Positions 16,353 through 24,204 of a DNA stretch of 64,000 nt are shown piece after piece. Both the position numbers and the translations under genes were made by a program. The number at the start of each line of letters is the position of its first letter. Position 1 is the first letter of the stretch. A model generated the notes under the pieces. The model did no database searches. It saw only the letters and a program-made list of their open reading frames with translations, and had not been told where the DNA came from. Source of the DNA: PALSA-505 sp963702235 (GTDB taxonomy: Bacteria > Actinomycetota > Actinomycetes > Streptosporangiales > Streptosporangiaceae); the NCBI GenBank assembly GCA_963702235.1, contig CAVPBZ010000029.1, positions 1-64,000 on the forward strand, read 5' to 3'.

Positions 16353-17168
16353 TCAGTCTGACGTGACCTCGTTGGCGGCGGCGCGGGCGCTGGATTCGTC
16401 GACGATGGCTTTGCGGCTGGCGTAGGCGGCGATGAGGGCCTGGATGGCCAGGTTGTTGACGGCCCGGGGCAGGCCGCGGCTGGTGGCGTGGATCAAGGTG
16501 ATGGCGTCGTCGCTGAACAGCGGGTCGGATCGACCGGCCAGTTTGAGGTGGTGGGTGATGTAGCTGCTGGTCTCCTCGGCGGTCATGCCGGGCATGGCGT
16601 AGCGGACGGCGATGCGCTGGTCGAGGGCGGCGAGGATGCCGAGCTTGATCCGGCGGCGCAGGGTGGGCTGGCCGATGAGCAGGCAGGCCAGCGGGCAGCC
16701 GGCGTCGAGGTCGTGGTTGGTGAGCATCCGGACGGCTTCGAGCTGGGCGGGCTCGAGCATGTGGGCCTCGTCGATGGCCAGGACCGGGATCCGGCCGCGT
16801 TCGGCGTGCTCGCGGGCGAGCAGGTCCATCGCCTGGGGGGTGAGGGTGGCGTGGTGGGTTTTGGGGACGCCGCCGAGCGCGGCCACGATGGCGTGGTTGA
16901 TGCCGCGGACGCCGACCGACGGGTTGCCGAGGTAGATCAGGGTGTGGCGGGAGGCATCCAGGCTGGCCAGGGCGGCGCGCAGGGCCACGGTCTTGCCGGC
17001 GCCGACTTCCCCGGTGATCACGCCGAGGGCGTGCTCGCTGATGCACCAGCTGATCCGGGCCGCGGCCTCGGCGTGGGCGCCGTGGCGGTGCAGCATGCCC
17101 GGCGCCAGGTCGCGGCGGAACGGCATCTTGCTGAATCCGTAGTGGGCCGGGAGCTTCTCGATGCTCAC
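16353..17168 (-). CDS. TnsC/TniB-like AAA ATPase of the transposon
   Basis: 271 residues starting SIEKLPAHYGFSKMPFRRDL. Walker A is TGEVGAGKTVAL (about 52-63), Walker B is VLAIDEAHM (about 127-135), then QLEAVRMLTNHD (sensor region) and ACLLIGQPTLRRRI. These are marks of the ExeA/TniB/TnsC family that regulates DDE transposases and target choice. GTG at 17168 overlaps the transposase stop (GTGA) and GGAGG lies 4 bases upstream. It is the last gene of the operon. Intact, so still functional in principle. Confidence 0.88.
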   Translation of the reverse strand: MSIEKLPAHYGFSKMPFRRDLAPGMLHRHGAHAEAAARISWCISEHALGVITGEVGAGKTVALRAALASLDASRHTLIYLGNPSVGVRGINHAIVAALGGVPKTHHATLTPQAMDLLAREHAERGRIPVLAIDEAHMLEPAQLEAVRMLTNHDLDAGCPLACLLIGQPTLRRRIKLGILAALDQRIAVRYAMPGMTAEETSSYITHHLKLAGRSDPLFSDDAITLIHATSRGLPRAVNNLAIQALIAAYASRKAIVDESSARAAANEVTSD

Positions 17169-18601
17169 TGGTCCTCCCGGGCGAGGGCTTCGTCGATGGT
17201 CAGCTGGCCGGGCAGCGGCGCGGGGCCAGGGCGGCTGGGCGGGTCGCTGAGGCCGGCGAAGCTGATCGCAGCGCCGGCCAGGCGGGTGTCGTGGGCGGCG
17301 TCGACCAGCCCGATGTAGTCGATGCCGGTCGCGGGAGCGGGCGGGACAGGTTGCTCGGGACGGGCCTTGGGGTGGGCGTGGCGGCCGATGACGTGCGGGA
17401 TCGCCTGCCCGGCGGGTCTGCCCTGCCAGCGCACCTCGAGGCCGGTCAGGTCGAATGGGTCGAAGATCAGCTCGACCTTCCTGCCGACTAGGGAGGGATC
17501 GACCTGGTAGGTGTTGCCGTGCAGCGCCACCGTCGCGGTCTTGCGGACGGTGCGGCGCTCGCTCCACAAGAACGCCTCGTGCAGCTGGCCGGGGGCGGGC
17601 AGCGGCGGGGCGGCGCCGACCCAGCCATCGGCCCACCGCTGCAGCGGGGCCTGCCCGGTCTCGGAGTGGACCCGGCGGTGGTAGACGGTTTCGGCCCAGG
17701 CGGTGAACAGCCGGTTCAGCTCGGCGATGCCAGTCACGTGCCGCCGCCCGCCCTCGGCGGCGTCGCCGGTGATCTCGACGAGAAACTGCTCGCGGACGGT
17801 GAGGAACAGCCGTTCTATCTTTCCGCGTCCCTGGGGCCGGCCCGGGGTGCTGTGGGTGAGCTTGATGCCCAGCACGGCGCAACCGCGCAGCAGCCACGCG
17901 TCCACGAAGGCGGATCCGTTATCGACGTAAATCCGTTCCGGGACACCGCGGCTGGCCAGGGCCGGCCGCAGCGCCGCGGCGAGGCGGACGGTGTCTTCGG
18001 CGTGGCCGAACCGGTGCCCGGTGATCAGGCGCGAGTGGTCGTCGATGAACGCGAAAAGGTAGGTTTTGCGGCCGCCGATCACCGGGCCGTGCAAGGCGTC
18101 GCCGGTCCACATCTCGTTGGGGCGGGCTGCTTCGAACCGGCTGAACGCCGGCGGCGGGCTGCCGTATGGCCGGGTGTCAAGTTCCAGCCGGGTGAAGTGC
18201 CGCTGCAGCGTCCGCTCTGAGGGCGACCACCCTGTGCTGGCGCGCAGGACCCGGGCGACCTGAGCGGCGGTCCGGTGCGGGTTCTCCCGCTTCAGCGCCG
18301 CGGCCAGCTCGAGCACCTCGGCCGGGGTCCGCGGGCTGACCTGGCGGGCCGGCGGGGCCAGCGCGTCGAACCCGCCGGCCCGCCAGGCCCGGATCCAGCG
18401 GTCCAGGCTGGGCCGCGACACCCTGACCGGCTCGCCGAACGGCCCGGCATGCTCACGGGCGGCCAGCTCACGCACCAGCCGCCCCCGCTGACGGGTCGAC
18501 AGGGACGGGTCGGCTGCCTCGCGGATCAGCGAGTACCGGAATAGCGCGACGGCACGGGCCCGCCCCGCGCGGCGGGCCTCTTCATCACCTGCAGCGGTCA
18601 T
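17165..18601 (-). CDS. TnsB/Mu-like DDE transposase
   Basis: 478 residues. The N-terminal HTH region (LFRYSLIREAADPSLSTRQR; VSRPSLDRWIRAWRAGGFDA; NPHRTAAQVARVL) is followed by an rve/RNase H catalytic core: D168 (MWTGDALHGP), D227 (IYVDNGSAFVD) and E263 (QGRGKIERLF), i.e. D-x58-D-x35-E. The C-terminal beta-barrel Mu_C-like part includes ATVALHGNTYQVDPSLVGRK. ATG 18601 follows GGAGG. Overlap with the ATPase and the element ends make it the transposition catalyst. Upstream, the operon is cut by IS21 (54 bases before this start), so its native promoter or the link to the zinc-ribbon gene is lost. Confidence 0.88.
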   Translation of the reverse strand: MTAAGDEEARRAGRARAVALFRYSLIREAADPSLSTRQRGRLVRELAAREHAGPFGEPVRVSRPSLDRWIRAWRAGGFDALAPPARQVSPRTPAEVLELAAALKRENPHRTAAQVARVLRASTGWSPSERTLQRHFTRLELDTRPYGSPPPAFSRFEAARPNEMWTGDALHGPVIGGRKTYLFAFIDDHSRLITGHRFGHAEDTVRLAAALRPALASRGVPERIYVDNGSAFVDAWLLRGCAVLGIKLTHSTPGRPQGRGKIERLFLTVREQFLVEITGDAAEGGRRHVTGIAELNRLFTAWAETVYHRRVHSETGQAPLQRWADGWVGAAPPLPAPGQLHEAFLWSERRTVRKTATVALHGNTYQVDPSLVGRKVELIFDPFDLTGLEVRWQGRPAGQAIPHVIGRHAHPKARPEQPVPPAPATGIDYIGLVDAAHDTRLAGAAISFAGLSDPPSRPGPAPLPGQLTIDEALAREDQ

Positions 18602-18655
18602 GAGCAACCTCCAGAACAAAGGCAAAGGGGATCGATCTTGCTCCGGATCACCCTG

Positions 18656-18739
18656 TGTCGCCTGCCACGAGCATGGGACCACTTTTCGGGGTTTTCTGCC
18701 ACGAGCATGGGACCACCTGGTTGCCAGTGATGGGACCAC
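18656..18739 (+). repeat. IS21 left-end transposase-binding repeats
   Basis: Three copies of a unit like TGCCACGAGCATGGGACCAC: 18663-18682, 18697-18716 (identical) and a diverged 18722-18739 (TGCCAGTGATGGGACCAC). Multiple terminal repeats are a hallmark of IS21 ends. Confidence 0.85.
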
Positions 18740-18816
18740 CGGGCGTGTCGGCTTGGCGGTCTTGATCACTTCCGGTACCGGGTGCCTTCAAGTCGATCGA
18801 CTTGGGGGTTCGGGGG

Positions 18817-20403
18817 ATGGCTTTCCGGGAGGTTGCCGTGACTGAGATCCGTGAGGTGCTGCGGGCGTGGCTGGCTGGTGCCGGGCTGCGCCGGGTGGCT
18901 GAGCAGGCGGGGGTGGATCGTAAGACCGCCCGCCGGTATGTGGACGCGGCGGTGGCGGCGGGGCTGGCCCGGGATGGCGGGGCCGGGCAGCTGTCGGATG
19001 AGCTGGTCGGCCAGGTCGCGCAGGTGGTCCGCCCGGCCCGGCCGGGCGGGCACGGCCTGGCGTGGAACCTGCTGGAGGCCCGCCACGGCGAGATCAAGGC
19101 GCAGGTGAAGGCGGGCCTGTCGGTGGTCAAGATCGGGATACTGCTGGAGCGGCAGGGCGTCGTGGTGCCGTACCGGACGCTGCACCGGTTCTGCGTGGAG
19201 CGGTGCGGCTTCGGCCGGACCGCGTCCACGGTGCGGGTCGCCGACGGCGAGCCCGGCGCGGAGTGCCAGCTGGACTTCGGGTATCTGGGCCTGCTGGCCG
19301 ACCCGGTGACCGGGCGGCAGCGCAAGGTGCACGCGCTGATCTTCACTGGGTGCTATTCGCGGCACATGTTCGTGTGGCTGAGCTTCACCCAGACGCTGGC
19401 CGCGTTCATCGCCGGGTGCGAGGCCGCGTGGGTGTTCTTCGGCGGCGTGTTCAAGGTCCTCATCCCGGACAACGCGTCGGCGATCGTCACCGACGCGGAC
19501 GCGGTCAACCCGCGGCTCACCGCCGGGTGGCTGGATTACGCGCAGCACTGCGGCTTCGCCACCGACCCAGCGCGGGTCCGGTCGCCGAAGGACAAGCCGA
19601 AGGTGGAGCGGGCGGTGCAGTACGTGCGCGGCAACTTCTTCGCCGGCGAGCATTTCACCGGCCTGTCCGACGCGCAGGCGCGGGCGGAAGCGTGGTGCCG
19701 CAACGTGGCCGGGATGCGCATCCACGGCACCATCCAGGCCCGCCCGGCGGAGGTGTTCGCCGAATTCGAGGCAGCGGCGCTGCTGCCGCTCAGCCTGCCT
19801 TATGACGTGCCGGTGTTCACCCGGGTCAAGGTGCACCGCGACTTCCATGTCGAGGTCGGCCGGGCGCTGTATTCGGCGCCGCAGGATTACCTCGGCTGCC
19901 ACCTGGACGCCCGCGCCGACTCGGCCCTGGTCAAGCTGTTTCACCGCGGCCAGCTGGTCAAGACACACCCCCGTCAGCAGCCGGGCCGGCGGTCCACCGA
20001 CCCGGCTGACCTGCCGGCCGAGAAGACCACCTATGCGATGCGCGACGTCGCCTCCCTCGCCGGGGCGGCGCGGCGGCACGGGGACAGCGTGGGCGTCTAT
20101 GCGGACCGGCTGCTGGATACCGACCTGCCCTGGACCAAGATGCGGCAGGTCTACCGGCTGCTCGGGCTGGTCCGCCGCTACGGCCCCGGCCCGGTCAACA
20201 CCGCCTGCCAGCGCGCTCTCGACCTGGACGTGGTCAGCGTCACCAAGATCGCCTCGATGCTGGAAAAGGCAACCGAGAACACGCCCCCGCCGCCGGTCCC
20301 TGCCACCGCGGCCACTGCCCGGTTCGCGCGCGACCCGGTCGAATACCGGCCCGGCGGCACCCAGCTGACGCTCATCCCCGGCGGGAAGGAGGAGAGCCGG
20401 TGA
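18817..20403 (+). CDS. istA: IS21 transposase IstA
   Basis: 528 residues. HTH at the start (EIREVLRAWLAGAGLRRVAE; VDRKTARRYVDAAV). rve core with Asp in ECQLDFGYLGLL, Asp in VLIPDNASAIV and Glu in DKPKVERAVQYVRG. The C-terminal part (FTRVKVHRDFHVEVGRALYS) is the IstA Mu_C-like domain. The ATG at 18817 sits behind a G-rich stretch; the alternative at 18802 adds five residues. The stop overlaps the istB start by 4 bases. Length is normal for the family, so it is probably active. Confidence 0.93.
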   Translation: MAFREVAVTEIREVLRAWLAGAGLRRVAEQAGVDRKTARRYVDAAVAAGLARDGGAGQLSDELVGQVAQVVRPARPGGHGLAWNLLEARHGEIKAQVKAGLSVVKIGILLERQGVVVPYRTLHRFCVERCGFGRTASTVRVADGEPGAECQLDFGYLGLLADPVTGRQRKVHALIFTGCYSRHMFVWLSFTQTLAAFIAGCEAAWVFFGGVFKVLIPDNASAIVTDADAVNPRLTAGWLDYAQHCGFATDPARVRSPKDKPKVERAVQYVRGNFFAGEHFTGLSDAQARAEAWCRNVAGMRIHGTIQARPAEVFAEFEAAALLPLSLPYDVPVFTRVKVHRDFHVEVGRALYSAPQDYLGCHLDARADSALVKLFHRGQLVKTHPRQQPGRRSTDPADLPAEKTTYAMRDVASLAGAARRHGDSVGVYADRLLDTDLPWTKMRQVYRLLGLVRRYGPGPVNTACQRALDLDVVSVTKIASMLEKATENTPPPPVPATAATARFARDPVEYRPGGTQLTLIPGGKEESR

Positions 20404-21215
20404 CCGCCACCATCCGCGACACCGTGAGCCCGGACCTGCGCACCACGCTGCGGGCGCTCAAGCTCGGCCAGATGCTGGCCACCCTGCCCGACCGGCTGGT
20501 CCTGGCCCGGCAGCAGAAGATGACTCATGCTGACTTCCTCGAGCTCGTCCTGGCCGACGAGCACGCCCGCCGGGAAGCCAAGTCCGCGTCGCTGCGCGCC
20601 CGCGCCGCCGGGCTCGACTCCGGCATGCGGCTCGACACCTGGGACCAGAGCGCAGCCGTCTCCTACGACCGCCAGCTGTGGAACGAGCTGGTCAGCCTGC
20701 GGTTCCTCGACGGCCCGCACGGCGCCCTGCTGCTGGGACCGGTCGGCGTCGGCAAGACCCACCTGGCCTGCGCGCTGGGCCACATCGCCATCCGGAGGCG
20801 GCGCACCGTGCACATGGCTCCCGCAGCCAAGCTGTTCAAGCGGCTCAAGGCAGCCCGCCTCGACAACACCCTCGACTACGAGATGCGTCGCCTCGCCACC
20901 GTCGAGCTGCTGATCCTGGACGATTTCGCGCTGCAGCCGCTGGATCCGACCGAGACCGCCGACTTCTACCAGCTCTGCGTCGAACGCCACCAGCGCGCCT
21001 CGACCGTGGTGACCTCGAATCGCACCGCTGAGGAATGGCTGGCCATGATGGCCGACCCGCTGCTGGCCCAGTCCGCCGTCAACCGGCTCGCCTCCACCGC
21101 CCACGAACTGGTCATCGAGGGCGAGTCCTACCGGCGCCGCCAGAAGCCATCCATCACCAGCAGCACAAGCGTGTCCGTTGACGAGGAGAAAGGAAACCAC
21201 CATGATCACTCATGA
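20400..21215 (+). CDS. istB: IS21 helper ATPase IstB
   Basis: 271 residues. DnaA/DnaC-like AAA+ protein: Walker A LLGPVGVGKTHLACAL, Walker B LLILDDFALQPLD, sensor STVVTSNRTAEEW, and a C-terminal arginine-containing SAVNRLASTAHELVIEG segment. GTG start inside the istA stop (GTGA), so translationally coupled. IstB remodels target DNA for IstA. Intact. Confidence 0.93.
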   Translation: MTATIRDTVSPDLRTTLRALKLGQMLATLPDRLVLARQQKMTHADFLELVLADEHARREAKSASLRARAAGLDSGMRLDTWDQSAAVSYDRQLWNELVSLRFLDGPHGALLLGPVGVGKTHLACALGHIAIRRRRTVHMAPAAKLFKRLKAARLDNTLDYEMRRLATVELLILDDFALQPLDPTETADFYQLCVERHQRASTVVTSNRTAEEWLAMMADPLLAQSAVNRLASTAHELVIEGESYRRRQKPSITSSTSVSVDEEKGNHHDHS

Positions 21216-21223
21216 CCAAAGGC

Positions 21224-21273
21224 GGTCCCTTCCTCGTGGCAACACCCCGGTCCCATCACGCTGGCAAGCGACA
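21224..21273 (-). repeat. IS21 right-end repeats
   Basis: Two inverted copies of the left-end unit: about 21224-21241 and 21249-21266 (GGTCCCATCACGCTGGCA), followed by the outer AGCGACA. Shorter and more diverged than the left end. Confidence 0.8.
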
Positions 21274-21298
21274 CCCTGCCGGCCCGTCAGCCTGGCGC

Positions 21299-21907
21299 CT
21301 AGCCCGGACTGGTGTTGATCAACTCCGGTGCCCACGACGGCGCCAGCAGCCGCCCCGCGCTCACCGAGCTGGCCAGCTCACCCGCTGACACGATGGCCAG
21401 CCGCCCCGCCCACCGGCCGGCCGCCGCAGCCGCGGCCGCGGTGACCGCCGCTACCGCGTCCGCGGCCGCCGAACCCGCCGGCGCCAGCGGCGGCGGATCA
21501 GGGTCAAGAGCGCACAGCAACACGGTGAACACCCCGCGGACCAGCTCAGCGCGCGCGGTGAACCGGGCCAGCCAGCCGCGCACCGTCGAGGCCGGGCAGC
21601 CCAGCCCGGCAGCGATCTTCCGATGGCCCGTGCCCGCCGCGCTGGCCGCCAGCCCCGCCCAGATCACCGCCGCGGCATCAGCCCGCCGCAGCAGGCAGCT
21701 CACCGGCAGCAGCACATGCGTGACCCCGCAGCCCTCACACCGCGACCTGCGCGGCCGCAGCCGCCAGCCGATCCCTCCCGCACCGCGGATGACCCGCTCG
21801 CGGGCATGTCCCCACCCGGCCAGCGGGCCCGAGCACCCCGGGCAGCGCAGCCACCCCGCCGCCAGCCGCCGCTCGACCTCGAATGCAATAACGCCTACCG
21901 TGACCAT
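21299..21907 (-). CDS. DUF6431-type zinc-ribbon/HTH protein of the transposon
   Basis: 202 residues from the ATG at 21907. Two CxxC pairs (WLRCPGCSGPL and RSRCEGCGVTHVLLP, about 20-60) should bind zinc. A helix-turn-helix follows (HRKIAAGLGCPASTVRGWLARF, about 93-114). The rest is alanine-rich helix ending LLAPSWAPELINTSPG. This layout is known to me as DUF6431, usually found beside actinobacterial DDE transposase/ATPase pairs. Before the IS21 inserted, the stop would have been only about 75 bases upstream of the TnsB-like start, so it was the first gene of the operon. Possible target selector or end-binding factor; not established. The frame can extend to 22021 without domain gain. Confidence 0.75.
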   Translation of the reverse strand: MVTVGVIAFEVERRLAAGWLRCPGCSGPLAGWGHARERVIRGAGGIGWRLRPRRSRCEGCGVTHVLLPVSCLLRRADAAAVIWAGLAASAAGTGHRKIAAGLGCPASTVRGWLARFTARAELVRGVFTVLLCALDPDPPPLAPAGSAAADAVAAVTAAAAAAAGRWAGRLAIVSAGELASSVSAGRLLAPSWAPELINTSPG

Positions 21908-22013
21908 CGGTGCCTCCGCGCACCTCGCGCGGCCCTCCCGCCGCCTCGGCCAAGAGAAAGACGGGAGGGCCGCCGCCAACCCGAACGTGATCACGGTGGC
22001 GTCGCACACCAAA

Positions 22014-22039
22014 AAGGGCAACCCCGCAGGGTCGCCCTT
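22014..22039. terminator. Hairpin just inside the right end of the transposon
   Basis: AAGGGCAACCC pairs with GGGTCGCCCTT (one A-C mismatch) over a CGCA loop. It lies between the zinc-ribbon gene and the element end and could shield the element from outside transcription. Confidence 0.5.
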
Positions 22040-22105
22040 CAGCCATCCTCACCACAAACGACGCTAGCTCACCGCTACATCCTCATTCCCAAGGTCGCGG
22101 GACAC

Positions 22106-22110
22106 TGCCC
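22106..22110. repeat. Target-site duplication of the three-gene transposon (right copy, TGCCC)
   Basis: Matches 16228-16232; see the element entry. Confidence 0.8.
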
Positions 22111-22668
22111 GGGCCGAAAACCACCATCACCGTCAACTACGCGCGAGGCAGCGCCCTTATTACGCAAGCCGGTGTCTACGGATTTACCCGTCCCCTGAAC
22201 GCGCGCATTGCGGTCGGCTTCGGCGCGACCCCGCAAGTCACCATCAGCAAGGCCCTGTCCTTCTGGTTTCCGCGTGCTCTGGCCCATGAGGTCAACCACA
22301 GCGTGCGGATGCTCGCCGGACCAGGCTTCGGCCCTACCCTGCTCCCGCAGCTCATCAGCGAAGGCATCGCAACCGCGTTCGACCAGGCCGCCTTCCCCGG
22401 GCAGGCCAACCCCTGGGACCGCGCCATCACGCCAACCCAGGAATGCGCGCTATGGAAGAAGGCAAAGCCCCAGCTCGGTTATACCGGCCTCTACGACGCG
22501 TGGATGTTCGGCAGCCCGGGCATCCCGAACTGGACCGGGTTCACCATCGGCTACCACATCGTCAACGACTACCAGAGCCGCCATCCCAGGGTGAGCTGGG
22601 CTACCCTGACCTCTGCCAGCGCAGCCACGATCCTCGCGGGGAGCCATTACCGGCCCTGCCCCCAATGA
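22111..22668 (+). pseudogene. DUF2268-type secreted zinc metalloprotease gene, 3' part
   Basis: In-frame continuation of 15960-16232. The 185 residues begin GPKTTITVNYARGSALITQA and carry the zinc-protease signature WFPRALAHEVNHSVRMLAGP (HEVNH = HExxH), then LLPQLISEGIATAFDQAAFP (the E of ISEGIA is the likely third ligand), NPWDRAITPTQECALWKKAK, and GFTIGYHIVNDYQSRHPRVS. This is the usual arrangement of DUF2268/predicted Zn-dependent proteases. Alone it has no start codon or ribosome site before an internal ATG at 22303, which lies after the HExxH motif, so no active enzyme is expected unless the transposon excises precisely. Confidence 0.85.
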
Positions 22669-22745
22669 GCACACGCCGTGCCACATACGTGCCACACACC
22701 GGAGCATCCACGGTCGGCAGTACACGGGCTACACGGAGGTGCCTG

Positions 22746-23234
22746 ATGGCGGACGGCCCGTCCCAACGACCGGAAGATGTCCAGTTCATCTCCGGAGTTC
22801 TGCTCGTCTCCCGCCAAGCCGCGCGGCTGGCGGAGTTCTACCGTGACGTGCTGGGGCTTCCGCTGACCGAAGAACGGCATGATGACACTCAGCCTCACTG
22901 GGGCTGTGAGCTGGGTGATGTGCACTTTGCCATTCATCCCGCCGAGGACTACCCGGAAGAACCCGCCAGCGGGCCAGGCCCGATCAAGCTGGCGTTCATG
23001 GTTTTCGACCTGGCCCGCGTGATCGCGTGGCTGGACAAGTGCGACATCGCGCTGTGCTACGCGCCTGCGGATCTCGGCACCGAATCGCAGATCACCGCGG
23101 TGCTTGACCCCGATGGCAACCTGGTGGAACTTACCCAGCTCGGGCCAGGCTGGCTCGACCACCTCAAAGCGCACCGCGCCGACGGCCACGACCTTGTGAC
23201 CCGCTGGGACGCGCATCTCACCGCCGATCAGTGA
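22746..23234 (+). CDS. VOC/glyoxalase-family protein
   Basis: 162 residues with one VOC module pair: ISGVLLVSRQAARLAEFYRD, VLGLPLTEERHDD, WGCELGDVHFAIHPAEDYP, then IKLAFMVFDLARVIAWLDK, ITAVLDPDGNLVELTQLGPG. The second half ends with the family's DPDGNLxEL signature; metal-binding His/Glu positions (HWGCE; DGNLVEL) are plausible. ATG 22746 with GGAGG 5-9 bases upstream. Catalytic role (isomerase, dioxygenase or resistance protein) unresolved. Its 3' end overlaps the integrase relic on the other strand by 17 bases. Confidence 0.85.
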   Translation: MADGPSQRPEDVQFISGVLLVSRQAARLAEFYRDVLGLPLTEERHDDTQPHWGCELGDVHFAIHPAEDYPEEPASGPGPIKLAFMVFDLARVIAWLDKCDIALCYAPADLGTESQITAVLDPDGNLVELTQLGPGWLDHLKAHRADGHDLVTRWDAHLTADQ

Positions 23235-23345
23235 CGAAGGCGGCCTTGTCCGCGGCTGCGGGCTTGGCAGAGCGGATCACGTGGGTGTACACGCGGAGGA
23301 TGATCGCGGGGTCGGCGTGGCCGAGCCGGGACGCGACGACATGCA
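23218..23345 (-). pseudogene. C-terminal fragment of a tyrosine integrase
   Basis: Minus-strand frame reads VPVHVVASRLGHADPAIILR, VYTHVIRSAKPAAADKAAFV, TDRR then TGA (23218-23220). The SRLGH and VYTH motifs carry the catalytic second His region and the nucleophilic Tyr of phage-type integrases. The rest of the enzyme is missing; upstream, another frame reads IDDAPTFTREELAEA, possibly another element gene fused by deletion. It marks a second lost integrative element, or the integrase of the one whose RepSA relic starts this window. Confidence 0.78.
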
Positions 23346-23654
23346 CCGGCACGCCTCAGCGAGTTCCTCGCGGGTGAACGTGGGGGCGTCATCGATCTGC
23401 TAACAACAGCTCCGGACGACCTCGCGCAACCAGAGCCGGAGCGGATGGACGGATTCTGGCCGGAGCACCGCCCGGCGCCAGTCCCGCGACTCACCTTCGC
23501 CCGGAGTACGCTGATCACGGGCGGAAAATCGACCGCGCTGACGCAGCAGATCAGGGGACCTAACAGCGACATACTGATTGCGGCCTGCGCGGGAGCCGCG
23601 GCTCCCAGGGCGTGGCCCGCGCGCTACACGCGGGGAAATCGAAGGAGGAGTGGC
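23346..23654. other. Junction DNA behind the integrase relic
   Basis: About 300 bases; no gene recognised. Frames change repeatedly, as expected of decayed element DNA. The ribosome site of the next lipoprotein gene (GGAGGAG, about 23644) is at its right edge. Confidence 0.45.
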
Positions 23655-24095
23655 ATGCACAGGCACGCGGTGCACGGCTTCCTTGTCGTTCCCGTTCTGG
23701 CTGCGCTTGTGACCCTGGCCGCCGGCTGCGGCAGCTCCGGTCACCCCTCGACGCCGAAAACTTCGGCGTCGGCGACGAACTCGGTATCGGCGACCGCGGC
23801 CGCCTGCCAGAAGATCCAGGCAACGCTGGCGCAGGCGCCGACCACGCTCGGCACGCTCGTGCTGCACCCGTCGTCCGCCCGGTCCAAGGTGACCGCCTTC
23901 GTCGCCAAGCTGAAGCAGGAAGCGGCCGCCGCTGGTAATGCGTCGCTCACCTCGGCGGTCGGCCAGTTCACTGGCTCCGTGCAGAAGGCGCTCGGATCGC
24001 TGCAGTCGAACCCGGGCAGCGTCACCTCGCTCATCAGCCAACTGACGAAGGACTCACAGAAAATCGTCACGGCCTGTACCCACGCGGCAGGCTGA
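23655..24095 (+). CDS. Putative lipoprotein, helical, unknown function
   Basis: 146 residues. Signal peptide MHRHAVHGFLVVPVLAALVT with lipobox LAAGC (Cys at about 25), a Ser/Thr-rich linker, then an all-helical domain (CQKIQATLAQAPTTLGTLVL; VTAFVAKLKQEAAAAG; GSVTSLISQLTKDSQKIVTA) with two cysteines (C50 and C140, approximately) that may pair. ATG 23655 is preceded by GGAGGAG. It would be anchored to the outer face of the membrane. No family recognised; common type in Streptosporangiales genomes. Confidence 0.72.
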   Translation: MHRHAVHGFLVVPVLAALVTLAAGCGSSGHPSTPKTSASATNSVSATAAACQKIQATLAQAPTTLGTLVLHPSSARSKVTAFVAKLKQEAAAAGNASLTSAVGQFTGSVQKALGSLQSNPGSVTSLISQLTKDSQKIVTACTHAAG

Positions 24096-24204
24096 CCGCG
24101 CTCCCGGGACCCGGCAGGCCCGGGTCAAGCTCCTGTTGTCCCGTCCACGCTGCGGGCTGGCAGCAGGTCTGAGCACGTCGCCGATGAGTGAGTGCTCCCA
24201 GCAC

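Larger units (their letters stand above)
18656..21273 (+). mobile_element. IS21-family insertion sequence, complete
   Basis: 2618 bp, ends TGTCGCCTGCCA...TGGCAAGCGACA, flanked by a perfect 5-base duplication CCCTG (18651-18655 and 21274-21278). It carries istA and istB in overlapping frames. It is inserted between the zinc-ribbon/HTH gene and the transposase gene of the larger transposon, in opposite orientation. Both genes and both ends appear intact. Confidence 0.93.
16233..22105 (-). mobile_element. Three-gene Tn7/Mu-like transposon (DUF6431 - TnsB-like - TnsC-like), interrupted by IS21
   Basis: Runs between the two TGCCC copies. Ends read GTGCGCGGAC (left) and, reverse-complemented, GTGTCCCGCG (right). 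Subterminal sequences at both ends share a GGTGAGGAYG motif and an ATGAKGATG motif near GCGG, compatible with repeated transposase-binding sites. Genes in order of transcription (minus strand): zinc-ribbon/HTH protein, DDE transposase, AAA ATPase. Without the IS21 and its 5-base duplication it is about 3.25 kb. 5-bp duplications and a DDE/ATPase pair are typical of Tn7/Tn5053/Mu-type elements. Hairpins lie just inside both ends (16295-16327 and 22014-22039). Confidence 0.82.
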
